Position numbers and translations under genes: made by a program
Assembly (NCBI GenBank): GCA_038216465.1
Contig: JBBQQC010000001.1
Location: forward strand, 1-64,000
Length of the DNA stretch: 64,000 nucleotides
Direction of reading: 5' to 3'
From: JACCZX01 sp038216465
GTDB lineage: Bacteria; Pseudomonadota; Gammaproteobacteria; Burkholderiales; Burkholderiaceae_F
Notes under the pieces: generated by a model
Told to the model about the DNA's origin: nothing
Seen by the model: only the letters and a program-made list of their open reading frames with translations
The model's database searches: none
Shown: positions 8,583 through 18,052 of the stretch, piece after piece
Position numbering within the stretch: the stretch's first letter is position 1
Layout: the number at the start of each line of letters is the position of its first letter

Positions 8583-10064
8583 ATGTTGCAGAAGGTGGGA
8601 TTACCGTCATTGTCAGACGGCGCTCTGCTGAAGACCGATGCTTTCATTGGGGGCGAATGGAAACCGGCGGCATCGCGCGGTCGCTTTGCAGTACTGAATC
8701 CAGCCGACGGCGTCGAGATTGCTAAAGTCGCCAACTGCAAGGCGCCCGAGGCGCAGCGCGCGATCGACGCAGCCCGCGGCGCTATGCCGGCGTGGCGCTC
8801 CAAGACCGCGAAGGAGCGCGCGGCGGCGATGCGGCGTTGGTTCGAGCTGATCACGGCGCACCAGGAAGATCTGGCGAAGCTGATGACGGCCGAGCAGGGC
8901 AAGCCCATGGCCGAGAGCCGCGGCGAAATAGCGTACGGCGCGTCATTCATCGAGTGGTTCGCCGAAGAAGCCAAGCGTGTTTACGGCGACACCATTCCCA
9001 CGACGGCTGACGACAAGCGGCTGCTGGTGTGGAAAGAGCCCATCGGTGTCGTGGCCGCGATCACCCCATGGAATTTTCCGATTGCAATGATCACGCGCAA
9101 GGTCGCACCCGCTATCGCCGCCGGCTGCACGGTGGTCGTCAAGCCGGCCGAGCAGACGCCTCTGTCCGCGCTGGCGCTGGCCGAGCTCGCGCAGCGCGCC
9201 GGCTTGCCGCCGGGCGTGCTCAACATCGTAACGGCCGACGAGGCAAACTCGATTGCAGTCGGCAAAGTGCTCTGCGAGTCCGACGTCGTGCGCAAGCTTT
9301 CTTTCACCGGTTCGACGGCGGTCGGCCGTATCCTGATGCAGCAAAGCGCGCCGACGCTGAAGAAGCTGTCGCTCGAGCTCGGCGGCAACGCGCCCTTCAT
9401 CGTTTTTGAAGACGCGGCCGTCGACGCAGCGGTTGAGGGCGCGATCACGTCGAAATACCGCAACGCAGGCCAGACGTGCGTCTGCACCAATCGCTTTTAC
9501 GTGCACCAGAAAATTTACGATGAATTCGTGCAGAAACTTGCGGCGAAAGCGTCGCAGCTCAAGGTCGGCTCGGGATTCGAAGCCGGCGTGCAACAGGGGC
9601 CGCTGATCGATGCGAACGCGCTGAAAAAGGTCGAGCAGCACGTGGCGGACGCAACCAAGCACGGCGCGCGGGTCGTCACCGGCGGTGAACGCCATGCGCT
9701 CGGTGGCACGTTTTATCAGCCGACGGTGCTTGCAGGCGTTAACAGCAAGATGATGCTGACGCGTGAAGAAACGTTCGGACCGGTGGCGCCCGTGTTCAAG
9801 TTTTCGGATGACGATGAGGCGGTCGCCGCCGCGAACGCCAGCGAGTTTGGACTCGCCGCTTATTTCTATTCGCGTGACGTCAGCCGTGTGTTCCGGGTCG
9901 CCGAAGCGCTTGAATACGGCATGGTCGCGGTCAACACCGGGTTGATGTCCAACGAAGTCTCGCCGTTCGGTGGAATCAAGCAGTCGGGCTTCGGTCGCGA
10001 GGGCTCGAAGTACGGCATCGAGGAGTACCTGGTCACCAAGTACGTCTGCATCGGGGGCGTCTAG
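8583..10064 (+). CDS. gabD: NAD(P)-dependent succinate-semialdehyde dehydrogenase (GabD-like)
   Basis: A 493-residue aldehyde dehydrogenase that oxidises succinate semialdehyde to succinate, feeding the TCA cycle; the same family includes glutarate-semialdehyde dehydrogenases (DavD), so the physiological substrate could be either. Catalytic Glu265 lies in LELGGNAP and nucleophile Cys299 in NAGQTCVCTNRFYVH; the Cys-x-Cys arrangement is also found in E. coli GabD. The cofactor segment TPWNFPIAMITRK is intact. The start at 8583 is chosen because GGAG sits eight bases upstream and the N-terminus aligns with the family; the frame is open back to 8406. Confidence 0.93.
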   Translation: MLQKVGLPSLSDGALLKTDAFIGGEWKPAASRGRFAVLNPADGVEIAKVANCKAPEAQRAIDAARGAMPAWRSKTAKERAAAMRRWFELITAHQEDLAKLMTAEQGKPMAESRGEIAYGASFIEWFAEEAKRVYGDTIPTTADDKRLLVWKEPIGVVAAITPWNFPIAMITRKVAPAIAAGCTVVVKPAEQTPLSALALAELAQRAGLPPGVLNIVTADEANSIAVGKVLCESDVVRKLSFTGSTAVGRILMQQSAPTLKKLSLELGGNAPFIVFEDAAVDAAVEGAITSKYRNAGQTCVCTNRFYVHQKIYDEFVQKLAAKASQLKVGSGFEAGVQQGPLIDANALKKVEQHVADATKHGARVVTGGERHALGGTFYQPTVLAGVNSKMMLTREETFGPVAPVFKFSDDDEAVAAANASEFGLAAYFYSRDVSRVFRVAEALEYGMVAVNTGLMSNEVSPFGGIKQSGFGREGSKYGIEEYLVTKYVCIGGV

Positions 10065-10070
10065 CTGGCA

Positions 10071-10979
10071 CTATTTTTTTTCGTTTAGCAGCAGCTCGCG
10101 TGCGCGCTGCAACTCCCCGCGCCGCGTCTCGTCGAGCGTCGGATATTTGAGCTTCATTTTTTGGAGTGCTTCGACGATCGCGCCGACGACGATCAGGCGC
10201 GTGAACCACTTGCTGTCGGCCGGTATCACGAACCATGGCGCGCGCGGCGTGGCCGTGGCTCGAATCGCCGTCTCATAGGCGTCCATGTACTCGTTCCAAT
10301 GGCCGCGCTCCGTCACGTCGGCGGCGTTGAATTTCCAGTTCTTGGAGGGCTCATCGAGCCGTTCAAAAAAGCGTTTTTTCTGCTCCTTGCGTGACACATG
10401 CAGAAAAAACTTAAGCACCGTCGTGCCGTTGCGCACCAGGTAGTCCTCGATCGCCACGATGTCTCGCAGCCGCTGATCGAAAATCCCTTTGCCGACACAC
10501 TCGAGCGGCAGCTTCTGCGCCTGCAGAATTTCACGATGTACACGCACGACCAACACTTCTTCGTAATAAGAGCGATTGAAAATACCGATGCGCCCGCGCT
10601 CCGGCAGATGCCGGTAGCAGCGCCACATCCAGTCGTGATCAAGCTCTTCACTCGACGGCTGCTTGAACGAAACAACCTGCACGCCCTGCGGATTGACGCC
10701 GGTCATCACGTGCTTGATCGTGCTGTCTTTGCCCGCCGCGTCCATCGCCTGAAAAATCAGCAGCAGCGAGTGCCGGTCCTGCGCGTACAGTTTGTCCTGC
10801 TCGGCAGCGAGCCATTCAACGCCGGCCGCCAGCCGTTGCGCAGCATCGCTCTTGTCGGCCTTCAATCCATGCGTGTCCGCCGGATCGGTCTTCTTCAGCC
10901 GAAACTTCGCGCCGTTGGTCACGCGGTAAGGATCGATCCACCCGGCAACCTGCTTCAGTTTCTCCCGATCCGTTGCCAT
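10071..10979 (-). CDS. Polyphosphate kinase 2 family protein (class III-like PPK2)
   Basis: PPK2 enzymes transfer phosphate between polyphosphate and nucleotides, most often making NTP or NDP from polyP. The 302-residue single-domain product has the Walker A-like QAMDAAGKDST (77-87), the Walker B-like FNRSYYEEVLVVRVH, and a lid region with KEQKKRFFERLDEP. The AAGKD in place of GGKD and overall resemblance (FKPxR-like N-terminus, WKFN...D segment) fit the group able to phosphorylate AMP and ADP, though biochemical class cannot be settled by reading. GAGGA precedes the ATG. It ends six bases from gabD, convergently. Confidence 0.9.
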   Translation of the reverse strand: MATDREKLKQVAGWIDPYRVTNGAKFRLKKTDPADTHGLKADKSDAAQRLAAGVEWLAAEQDKLYAQDRHSLLLIFQAMDAAGKDSTIKHVMTGVNPQGVQVVSFKQPSSEELDHDWMWRCYRHLPERGRIGIFNRSYYEEVLVVRVHREILQAQKLPLECVGKGIFDQRLRDIVAIEDYLVRNGTTVLKFFLHVSRKEQKKRFFERLDEPSKNWKFNAADVTERGHWNEYMDAYETAIRATATPRAPWFVIPADSKWFTRLIVVGAIVEALQKMKLKYPTLDETRRGELQRARELLLNEKK

Positions 10980-11055
10980 GGTGTCCTCGATGGTTAATTT
11001 TCGATGCGGTGCGCGGGTAGCATAGCCAAGTAGCCCCCGATATGAAGAGGAGCCG

Positions 11056-13116
11056 ATGAACTATTCAACGGAGAACATCAGGACCGTGGCCTTACTCGGC
11101 CACGGCGGTGCCGGCAAGACGACACTTGCCGAGGCGTTACTCGCGAAGACAGGCGCGATACAAACGGCCGGCAGTATCGAAAAAGGCACGACCGTTAGCG
11201 ATTTTGATCCGTTGGAAAAAAGCTTTCAGCACTCGTTGCGTACATCGGCGTTGCACCTCGACCTACCCGGCGTCCGCGTGCACGTGCTCGACACGCCGGG
11301 GTTTCCGGACTTCATCGGTCAGGCCATCGGCGCGCTCGACGCTGTCGAAACCGCGGCGATCGTCGTCAACGCCGCGACCGGTATTGAGATGATCACGTCG
11401 CGCATGATGGAGTGGGCCGCCCAGCGCAAGCTATGCCGGCTGATCATCGTCAACCGCATCGACGCCGATAACGTCGATCTGCCGCAGGTGCTTGAAGACC
11501 TGCGCACTGCATTCGGCAAGGAAGTCCTGCCGATCAATCTGCCGGCAGCCAACGGCACCAAGGTCGTCGACTGCTTTTTCAATCCTTCCGGCGACGCCGA
11601 CTTCTCGTCCGTGGCCGAGGCGCATCAGGCGCTGATCGACCAGGTGATCGAAGTCGACGAAGAGTTGATGGCGCGCTATCTGGAACAAGGGCAGGAAATT
11701 GAAGCGGACGAGCTGCACGGCCCGTTCGAGAAGGCATTGCGCGAAGGCCACTTGATCCCGGTGTGCTTCGTTTCCTCTAGAAATGGTGCTGGGATCGATG
11801 AACTTCTGAAAATTTTCGAGCGGCTGCTTCCCAACCCCACGGAAGGCAACCCACCACTGTTTTTCAAAGGCGCGTTGGTCGACGGCAAGGGAGTCAACGA
11901 GTTCCACTCGGAACCCGATCCGAAGAAGCACGTGCTTGCGCACGTGTTCAAGGTCGTCGTCGACCCTTACGTCGGCAAGCTCGGCGTGTTCCGCGTTCAC
12001 CAGGGCACGATTACAAAGGACACGCAGCTGTATATCGGCAGCGGTCGCAAGCCGTTCAAGGTCGGGCACTTGTTGCTGCTGCAAGGCTCGAAAACGGTCG
12101 AGGTGCCGCAGGCCGGCCCGGGAGATATCGCGGCGGTCGCCAAGATCGAGGAAATCGATTTCGATTGCGTGCTGCACGATTCGCACGACGAGGACGAGAT
12201 CCACATGCGGCCCCTCGAATTCCCGACACCGATGAGTGGCCTTGCGATCCAGCCTAAGCGGCGCGGCGACGAGCAGCGCATTTCAGAAGTGCTGCACAAG
12301 ATGATGGCGGAGGATCCGACACTGGTTGTCGAACACGACGTGACGCTGAACGAAACGGTGTTGCGCGGACTCGGCGAGCTGCACCTGCGCTCGGCACTCG
12401 AACGCATGTCTGCGCAGTACAAGATTGAAGTGCAGACGCGGCCGCCGCGCGTGCCCTACCGCGAAACGATCGGCGCACCCGCGGAGGGACACGCCCGGCA
12501 CAAGAAGCAAACCGGCGGCGCCGGGCAATTCGGCGAAGTATTTCTGCGCGTCGAGCCGTTGGCGCGCGGCGCGGGTTTTGAGTTTGTCGATCAGGTCAAG
12601 GGCGGCGTGATTCCTTACCAGTTCATCCCTGCGGTGCAAAAAGGCGTGGAGTCGGTTCTGACGTCGGGGCCGGTTGCCGGTTACCCGATGCAGGATCTGC
12701 GAGTCACCGTGTACGACGGCAAGCATCATCCGGTGGATTCGAAGGAAATCGCCTTTGTATCCGCCGGCCGCAAGGCATTCCTCGACGCGCTCGCCAAGGC
12801 GCGCCCGATCGTGCTTGAACCCATCGTCAACGCCGAGATCGAGGCGCCGGAGTCGCACATCGGCGACATCACCGGCGATCTGTCGGCGCGGCGCGGCCAT
12901 ATCACCGGCACGCGCGGCCTGGGCGGAGCAATGACCGTTGAAGGACAAGTGCCGCTGGCCGAACTCGAAGGCTATTCCGCGCGCCTGAAGTCGATGACGC
13001 AGGGGCGTGGCGCGTGGACAATGTCACTCTCCCACTACGAGCAAGCACCGCCGAACGTGCAGCAACACCTCGCGACCGAGCACAAAGCGAAAAGCAAAGT
13101 AGAGGAAGAGGACTGA
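11056..13116 (+). CDS. Elongation factor G-like GTPase (EF-G paralogue)
   Basis: A 686-residue translational GTPase with full EF-G architecture: G domain (P-loop GHGGAGKT at 15-22, switch DTPGF), domain II (HVFKVVVDPYVGKLGVFRVHQG), and domains III-V, including SHIGDITGDLSARRGHITG near the C-terminus. It departs from housekeeping EF-G: the P-loop carries HGGAG, the G4 motif reads NRID instead of NKxD, and the switch II DxxGH motif reads DTPGF. It stands alone rather than in the str operon beside tuf and rpsL. It is therefore likely a second EF-G (FusA2-like), possibly specialised for recycling or stress. GAGGAG precedes the start. Confidence 0.9.
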   Translation: MNYSTENIRTVALLGHGGAGKTTLAEALLAKTGAIQTAGSIEKGTTVSDFDPLEKSFQHSLRTSALHLDLPGVRVHVLDTPGFPDFIGQAIGALDAVETAAIVVNAATGIEMITSRMMEWAAQRKLCRLIIVNRIDADNVDLPQVLEDLRTAFGKEVLPINLPAANGTKVVDCFFNPSGDADFSSVAEAHQALIDQVIEVDEELMARYLEQGQEIEADELHGPFEKALREGHLIPVCFVSSRNGAGIDELLKIFERLLPNPTEGNPPLFFKGALVDGKGVNEFHSEPDPKKHVLAHVFKVVVDPYVGKLGVFRVHQGTITKDTQLYIGSGRKPFKVGHLLLLQGSKTVEVPQAGPGDIAAVAKIEEIDFDCVLHDSHDEDEIHMRPLEFPTPMSGLAIQPKRRGDEQRISEVLHKMMAEDPTLVVEHDVTLNETVLRGLGELHLRSALERMSAQYKIEVQTRPPRVPYRETIGAPAEGHARHKKQTGGAGQFGEVFLRVEPLARGAGFEFVDQVKGGVIPYQFIPAVQKGVESVLTSGPVAGYPMQDLRVTVYDGKHHPVDSKEIAFVSAGRKAFLDALAKARPIVLEPIVNAEIEAPESHIGDITGDLSARRGHITGTRGLGGAMTVEGQVPLAELEGYSARLKSMTQGRGAWTMSLSHYEQAPPNVQQHLATEHKAKSKVEEED

Positions 13117-13122
13117 ACCGGA

Positions 13123-14355
13123 TCAGGCAGCAGCCGCTCGTCGCTCGACCCTGGGCTCTCGAATCGGCAGATTGACCAGCGCGGCGGCGAGCGCGAGCGT
13201 TGCGTCGGCGTACCACATCCACAAGTAGCTGCCCGTGCGATCGACCGCGATGCCGCCGAGGTAGGCGCCGAAGAATGCGCCGATCTGATGCGACAGCAGC
13301 GTCAGCCCGAAGAGTGTCGCCAGATAGCGCATGCCGAATAGTTTGCCGACCACGCCCGCGGTCGGAGGGACCGTTGCCAGCCACGTCAACCCAAGTCCGA
13401 TCGCGAAGATGTAAAACGTCATCGCTGTCTTCGGTGCTGCCAGGTACATGAGAATCAGCACGGTGCGCGATAAATACATCCAGAACAGGATGTACTTGCT
13501 GCGATAGCGGTTGACCCATTGGCCCGCGACCAGACTGCCCACAATATTGGCCAAACCGATCAGTGCCAGCGACCAGCTGGCGACGGAGGCAGACAGCCCG
13601 CACAAGCCGACTTCGCCCGGCAGATGGGTTACGAGAAACGCAATATGAAATCCACAAGTGAAAAACCCTGCGTGCAGCAACAAGTAACTGCGATCGTGTA
13701 GTGCACCACGCACTGCGCGCTTGAGTCCGCCGTCAGGTTCGGCGGCTGCGTGAGCCGCAGCGGCATCCGGCAAGCGCCGGAACAGGCGAGTCAACGGCAG
13801 CGCGGTAAGTGTCAACACAGCGAGCGACCACATTGCGCCCGCCCAACCGAACGCACTAATCAGTTTTTGCAGCAGCGGCGCAAAAACAAACTGGCCGAAA
13901 GAGCCGCCGGCGTTGATCACGCCGGATGCAGTGCCTCGCTTGTTCGCCGGTACGTGTTGCGAGGCCGCTCCGATCAGTACTGAAAAACTAGCCCCTCCTG
14001 CCCCGGCCGCCGACAGAATGCCGATTGCAAACACGAGGCCGAGCCCGCTCGTCATGAACGGCGTCAACGCGCTGCCGATCGCAAGCACGATCAAACCGCC
14101 CGCAAGCACCCGACCCGGTCCGTAACGATCTGCCACGGCGCCCGCAATCGGCTGCACCGCACCCCACACAAATTGGGCGACCGCCATCGCGAAGCTGATC
14201 GTGACAATGCCCAGGCCGGTCGACGTGTTCAGCGGCGAAACGAAGAGGCCAAGCGACTGCCGCGCACCCATCGTCACCATCAGGATCGCAGCCGCGATCA
14301 GCGTCAGCGTCCACCAACCGTGTCCGGCCTTCGATTGCGTCACCGCGGCGGTCAC
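13123..14355 (-). CDS. MFS transporter
   Basis: A 410-residue inner-membrane permease with about twelve hydrophobic segments in two six-helix halves separated by a charged loop (LFRRLPDAAAAHAAAEPDGGLKRAVRGALHDRSY). The loop after helix 2 carries the MFS signature-like GAVADRYGPGRVLAGG. The pattern MGARQSLGLFVSPL in helix 1 is typical of the oxalate/formate-antiporter-like and YbfB-like groups, but the substrate cannot be named. It begins 17 bases after ettA on the same strand, so it is probably co-transcribed with it, and it is convergent with the EF-G paralogue (six bases apart). Confidence 0.9.
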   Translation of the reverse strand: MTAAVTQSKAGHGWWTLTLIAAAILMVTMGARQSLGLFVSPLNTSTGLGIVTISFAMAVAQFVWGAVQPIAGAVADRYGPGRVLAGGLIVLAIGSALTPFMTSGLGLVFAIGILSAAGAGGASFSVLIGAASQHVPANKRGTASGVINAGGSFGQFVFAPLLQKLISAFGWAGAMWSLAVLTLTALPLTRLFRRLPDAAAAHAAAEPDGGLKRAVRGALHDRSYLLLHAGFFTCGFHIAFLVTHLPGEVGLCGLSASVASWSLALIGLANIVGSLVAGQWVNRYRSKYILFWMYLSRTVLILMYLAAPKTAMTFYIFAIGLGLTWLATVPPTAGVVGKLFGMRYLATLFGLTLLSHQIGAFFGAYLGGIAVDRTGSYLWMWYADATLALAAALVNLPIREPRVERRAAAA

Positions 14356-14372
14356 TTCCCTGGCCTCACCGA

Positions 14373-16040
14373 TCAGCGCCTCGCCAGCGGCTTGTAACGC
14401 GGCCGATGCGGCCGTGCGCCCTCTTCGCCCAGACGCTGCTTCTTGTCCGCTTCATATTCCTGGTAGTTGCCGTCGAAAAAACTCCACTGCGAATCATCCT
14501 CCGCCGCCAGGATATGGGTGGCGACACGGTCAAGGAACCAGCGATCGTGCGAGATCACAAGCACAGTGCCGGCGAATTCCAACAACGCTTCTTCTAGCGC
14601 CCGCAGCGTTTCGACGTCGAGGTCGTTCGACGGTTCGTCGAGCAGCAGGACGTTGCCACCGGCAAGCAGCGTCTTCGCGAGGTGCAGACGGCCGCGCTCG
14701 CCGCCCGACAGGTTCCCTACGATCTTCTGCTGATCGCCGCCCTTGAAATTGAATCTTCCAAGGTAGGCACGCGATCCCATCTCGAACTTGCCGACATTGA
14801 TGATGTCGAGTCCGCCCGATACTGCGTCCCACACGCTCTTGTCATTCGGCAACGCATCGCGAAACTGATCTACCGACGCCATCCGTACTGTGGGTCCGAT
14901 CACAATCTCGCCGCTGTCGGGCTTTTCTTTGCCGCTGATCATCCGAAACAGCGTCGACTTGCCGGCACCATTCGGCCCGATGATGCCGACGATCGCACCT
15001 GCCGGCACGCTGAACGTCAGGCTGTCGATCAGCAATCGGTCGCCGTAGCCTTTCGACACCCCGTCAAACTCTATCACCTTGTCGCCCAACCGCTCGGCGA
15101 CCGGTATGAATATCTCCTGCGTTTCGTTGCGTGTCTGATGCTCGTACGACGACAGTTCATCGAAGCGGGCCAGCCGCGCCTTGCTCTTCGCCTGTCGGCC
15201 TTTCGCGTTCTGTCGTACCCACGCGAGCTCGGACTTCATCGTCTTGACGCGCGCGTCTTCCTGCTTCGATTCGCGCTCGAGCCGCTCCTCTTTCTGTTCG
15301 AGCCACGCACTGTAGTTGCCCTTGTATGGAATACCGCGCCCGCGATCCAGCTCCAGAATCCATTCGGCCGCGTTGTCTAGAAAGTAACGATCGTGCGTCA
15401 CCGCCACCACCGTGCCGGGGAAGCGAAGCAGAAACTGTTCGAGCCAGTCGACGCTCTCGGCGTCCAGATGATTGGTCGGCTCGTCGAGCAGCAGCATGTC
15501 GGGCTTCGACAACAACAGCTTGCACAGTGCAACCCGGCGCTTCTCACCGCCCGATAACGTGCCGAGTACCGCATCCCACGGCGGCAGCCGCAACGCGTCG
15601 GCGGCAATTTCCATTTGATGTTCGGTGTCCTGGCCGTTGGTTGCGAGGATCGCCTCGTACTTGGCCTGATCCGCGGCAAGCTGATCGAAATCGGCGTCGG
15701 GCTCCGCGTACGCCGCGTAAATTTCCTCCAGCTTTTGTTTTGCCTGCAGCGATTCGCCCAGGCCTGCTTCCACTTCCTGCCTGACCGTGATCGTCGCATT
15801 CAGCACGGGCTCCTGCGGCAAATATCCGATCTTGATGCCGGGCATCGCCACTGAATCGCCTTCAATTTCCTTGTCCAATCCCGCCATGATCCGCAGCAGC
15901 GTTGATTTGCCGGAACCATTCAAGCCAAGCACGCCGATCTTCGCGCCGGGAAAAAAACTGAGCGAAATATTTTTCAGGATCTCGCGTTTGGGCGGGACGA
16001 CCTTGCCCACGCGAATCATCGAATAGACGTACTGAGCCAT
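14373..16040 (-). CDS. ettA: Energy-dependent translational throttle protein EttA (ABC-F)
   Basis: A soluble ABC-F ATPase of 555 residues that binds the ribosomal E site and gates translation initiation according to energy state. Two ATP-binding domains are complete: Walker A GLNGSGKST and GPNGAGKST, signatures LSGGEKRRVALC and LSGGERGRLHLAK, Walker B LLLDEPTNHLD and LLLDEPSNDLD. Between them lies the P-site tRNA interaction motif (about 240-300), rich in Lys/Arg and Glu. The length and the KGNYSAWLEQK segment are diagnostic of EttA among ABC-F proteins. Confidence 0.96.
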   Translation of the reverse strand: MAQYVYSMIRVGKVVPPKREILKNISLSFFPGAKIGVLGLNGSGKSTLLRIMAGLDKEIEGDSVAMPGIKIGYLPQEPVLNATITVRQEVEAGLGESLQAKQKLEEIYAAYAEPDADFDQLAADQAKYEAILATNGQDTEHQMEIAADALRLPPWDAVLGTLSGGEKRRVALCKLLLSKPDMLLLDEPTNHLDAESVDWLEQFLLRFPGTVVAVTHDRYFLDNAAEWILELDRGRGIPYKGNYSAWLEQKEERLERESKQEDARVKTMKSELAWVRQNAKGRQAKSKARLARFDELSSYEHQTRNETQEIFIPVAERLGDKVIEFDGVSKGYGDRLLIDSLTFSVPAGAIVGIIGPNGAGKSTLFRMISGKEKPDSGEIVIGPTVRMASVDQFRDALPNDKSVWDAVSGGLDIINVGKFEMGSRAYLGRFNFKGGDQQKIVGNLSGGERGRLHLAKTLLAGGNVLLLDEPSNDLDVETLRALEEALLEFAGTVLVISHDRWFLDRVATHILAAEDDSQWSFFDGNYQEYEADKKQRLGEEGARPHRPRYKPLARR

Positions 16041-16064
16041 TGAATTTTGTTAAAAGACAGGCAA

Positions 16065-16094
16065 TTGACTACTACGAGCAGCGGCGCAGAGTAT
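16065..16094 (+). promoter_or_regulatory. Possible promoter of the rhlE-like gene
   Basis: TTGACT (16065-16070) and GAGTAT (16089-16094) lie 18 bases apart in the 217-base ettA/rhlE divergent region. If used, the mRNA would have a leader of about 155 bases containing the hairpin at 16215-16233. The -10 is a weak match. Confidence 0.3.
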
Positions 16095-16214
16095 CGCACC
16101 GTGTATCATTCGCTTCGGATTGTGGTGCTGTGTGTTCCGGTTCGCACCCTCCTCGCGGTTGTTAATCAATACTCCCCGAACTTTGTAGTGTTCGCATTTG
16201 CCTGAACCGGTTCT

Positions 16215-16233
16215 GCGCTACCTCTGGTAGCGC
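16215..16233 (+). promoter_or_regulatory. Perfect hairpin in the leader of the RhlE-like helicase gene
   Basis: GCGCTACC (16215-16222) and GGTAGCGC (16226-16233) form an uninterrupted 8-bp stem with a three-base loop TCT, ending 14 bases before the AGGAGA ribosome-binding site and 24 bases before the TTG start. It has no T-run. It may be an mRNA structure acted on by the helicase or an operator. Confidence 0.5.
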
Positions 16234-16257
16234 CCAGGCCGTGCTCAGGAGATCTTT

Positions 16258-17721
16258 TTGAATTCGTCATTTGAAGCCCTCGGCTTGTCCGAGGCACTGG
16301 TTCGCGCTGTCACCGAACTGGGTTACACCACGCCGACTGCGATTCAGCAACAGGCGATTCCTGCGGTGCTAAGCGGCGGCGACTTGCTCGCCGGTGCGCA
16401 AACGGGCACCGGCAAGACGGCCGGCTTCGTGTTGCCGATCTTGCAGCGGTTGGCAACGCAGCCCGCTGCGATGAACGGCAAATCGCGCAAGCCGGTTCGC
16501 GTTCTGATTCTGACGCCGACGCGCGAGCTCGCAGCGCAAGTCGGAGAAAGCGTGCGCGACTACGGCAAGCACAGCAAGGCCAGCGCAGCAATCATCTACG
16601 GCGGCGTGTCGATCAACCCGCAAATTTCGGCGTTAAAGCGTGGCGTCGACATCGTCGTCGCAACACCGGGTCGACTGCTCGATCACGTCGGCCAGCGTAC
16701 GGTCGACTTGTCGCACGTCGAAGTGCTGGTACTCGACGAAGCCGATCGCATGCTCGATATGGGATTCTTGCCCGACATGAAGCGCGTGTTTGCGCTGCTG
16801 CCGAAGACGCGGCAGACGCTGCTTTTTTCGGCCACGTTCTCGGATGAGATTCGGACGCTCGCCAACTCGCTGCTGAAAAATCCGGCGATGGTGCAGGTAG
16901 CGGCGCGCAACTCGACCGTCGAAGGCGTGACGCAGCGGGTCGTGCTGGTAGACCGCGGCCGCAAGTCGGAATTGCTCGCGCACATGATCACCACCAACAA
17001 CTGGTTCCAGCTGCTCGTCTTCACGCGCACCAAGCACGGCGCGAACCGGCTGGCGGAATTTCTAAACAAGCACGGCGTCACCGCACTCGCGATTCACGGT
17101 AACAAGAGCCAGGGTGCGCGCACGCGCGCACTGAGCGAGTTCAAGAGCGGCGTATTGCAGACGCTGGTGGCCACCGATATCGCGGCGCGCGGCTTGGACA
17201 TCGAGCTATTGCCGCACGTGATCAATTTCGATCTGCCGCATGTGCCGGAGGACTATGTGCACCGGATCGGTCGTACTGCCCGCGCCGGAGCGACCGGTGA
17301 AGCCATCTCGCTGGTGTGTGCCGACGACAAACCGCTGCTGACCGATATCGAACGCGTGATCCGGCGCCAGGTGCCGCGCGAAATCGTTGCCGGATTCGAG
17401 CCCAATCCGCACGAGCGTGCCGAACCGATCGTGCGCCAGCGTGGTCAAGGCAAGAGCGATCGCGGTCAGCGCGAGCGGCAGCCGCATGTGACAGCACGCC
17501 GCACGCCGCAGGGACACGCGCGCAAGAGCGCCGCGCCGCAGCCCGCGAGGTCGCAACCTTTTCAGAAATCGAACGGCGAGGTTGCGCGTTCGGCAGAGAG
17601 TCAGGCCAAACCAAGGCATCCGAAGCCAACGTCGCAACCGCGGCGAGCGGCCGAGAGCGTGTCGACGGTGCGGACCAACATTCCGGGACTTTTGCAGCCG
17701 TCGCACCGGCGCGGGCGTTAG
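16258..17721 (+). CDS. rhlE: DEAD-box ATP-dependent RNA helicase (RhlE-like)
   Basis: A 487-residue RNA-unwinding ATPase. Motifs appear in order: Q motif (FEALGLSEALVRAVTELGYTTPTAIQQQAIP), AQTGTGKT, PTRELAAQV, TPGRLLDH, DEAD, SAT, TDIAARGLDI and HRIGRTARAG. After about residue 380 a low-complexity Arg/Gln/Pro/Ser-rich basic tail of roughly 110 residues follows, typical of RhlE and a likely RNA-binding extension. The start is TTG at 16258, supported by AGGAGA eight bases upstream; an ATG is absent in the right position. TTG plus the upstream hairpin suggests modest or regulated translation. Confidence 0.93.
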   Translation: MNSSFEALGLSEALVRAVTELGYTTPTAIQQQAIPAVLSGGDLLAGAQTGTGKTAGFVLPILQRLATQPAAMNGKSRKPVRVLILTPTRELAAQVGESVRDYGKHSKASAAIIYGGVSINPQISALKRGVDIVVATPGRLLDHVGQRTVDLSHVEVLVLDEADRMLDMGFLPDMKRVFALLPKTRQTLLFSATFSDEIRTLANSLLKNPAMVQVAARNSTVEGVTQRVVLVDRGRKSELLAHMITTNNWFQLLVFTRTKHGANRLAEFLNKHGVTALAIHGNKSQGARTRALSEFKSGVLQTLVATDIAARGLDIELLPHVINFDLPHVPEDYVHRIGRTARAGATGEAISLVCADDKPLLTDIERVIRRQVPREIVAGFEPNPHERAEPIVRQRGQGKSDRGQRERQPHVTARRTPQGHARKSAAPQPARSQPFQKSNGEVARSAESQAKPRHPKPTSQPRRAAESVSTVRTNIPGLLQPSHRRGR

Positions 17722-17755
17722 TCTTGCGGCTCCCATGGCGCCCATTGGGAGACTG

Positions 17756-18046
17756 ATGAACGAGAAGTCGAACATCGAAGTCAGGCATAACGCAGCGGCC
17801 CGCCGGTTCGAAGCAACGATCGACAGGCTGCTGTGCCGGTGCGATTACCGGATGCACGGTGCCACGATGATGCTGGTCCACACGGAAGTGCCACCGCAGC
17901 TTGAAGGCCGTGGCTTCGCATCCATGCTGGTGCGCGCCGCTTTCGATCACGCAAGAGAAAACAGTCTGGACGTGCTGCCGGTGTGCTCTTTCGTCAGCGC
18001 TTGGGCGCGTCGGCATTCCGAAGTCGAGCCGCTGCTGGCACGGTGA
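17756..18046 (+). CDS. Small GNAT-type N-acetyltransferase (YjdJ/COG2388-like)
   Basis: A 96-residue protein consisting only of the core of the GNAT fold. The acetyl-CoA-binding loop region reads VPPQLEGRGFASMLVRAAFDHARENSLDVLPVCSFVSAW, matching the Q/RxxGxG/A-type motif of this miniature group (EGRGFASMLV). The N-terminus NIEVRHNAAARRFEATID is also typical. The ATG at 17756 is chosen because TGGGAG lies just upstream and the domain starts immediately. It follows the helicase gene by 34 bases. The acetyl acceptor is unknown. Confidence 0.85.
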   Translation: MNEKSNIEVRHNAAARRFEATIDRLLCRCDYRMHGATMMLVHTEVPPQLEGRGFASMLVRAAFDHARENSLDVLPVCSFVSAWARRHSEVEPLLAR

Positions 18047-18052
18047 TTAGCA

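Noticed and set aside
10069..10083. T-rich run after gabD taken as an intrinsic terminator
   Set aside because: The run is the antisense of Lys codons at the end of the PPK2 gene, and no stem precedes it.
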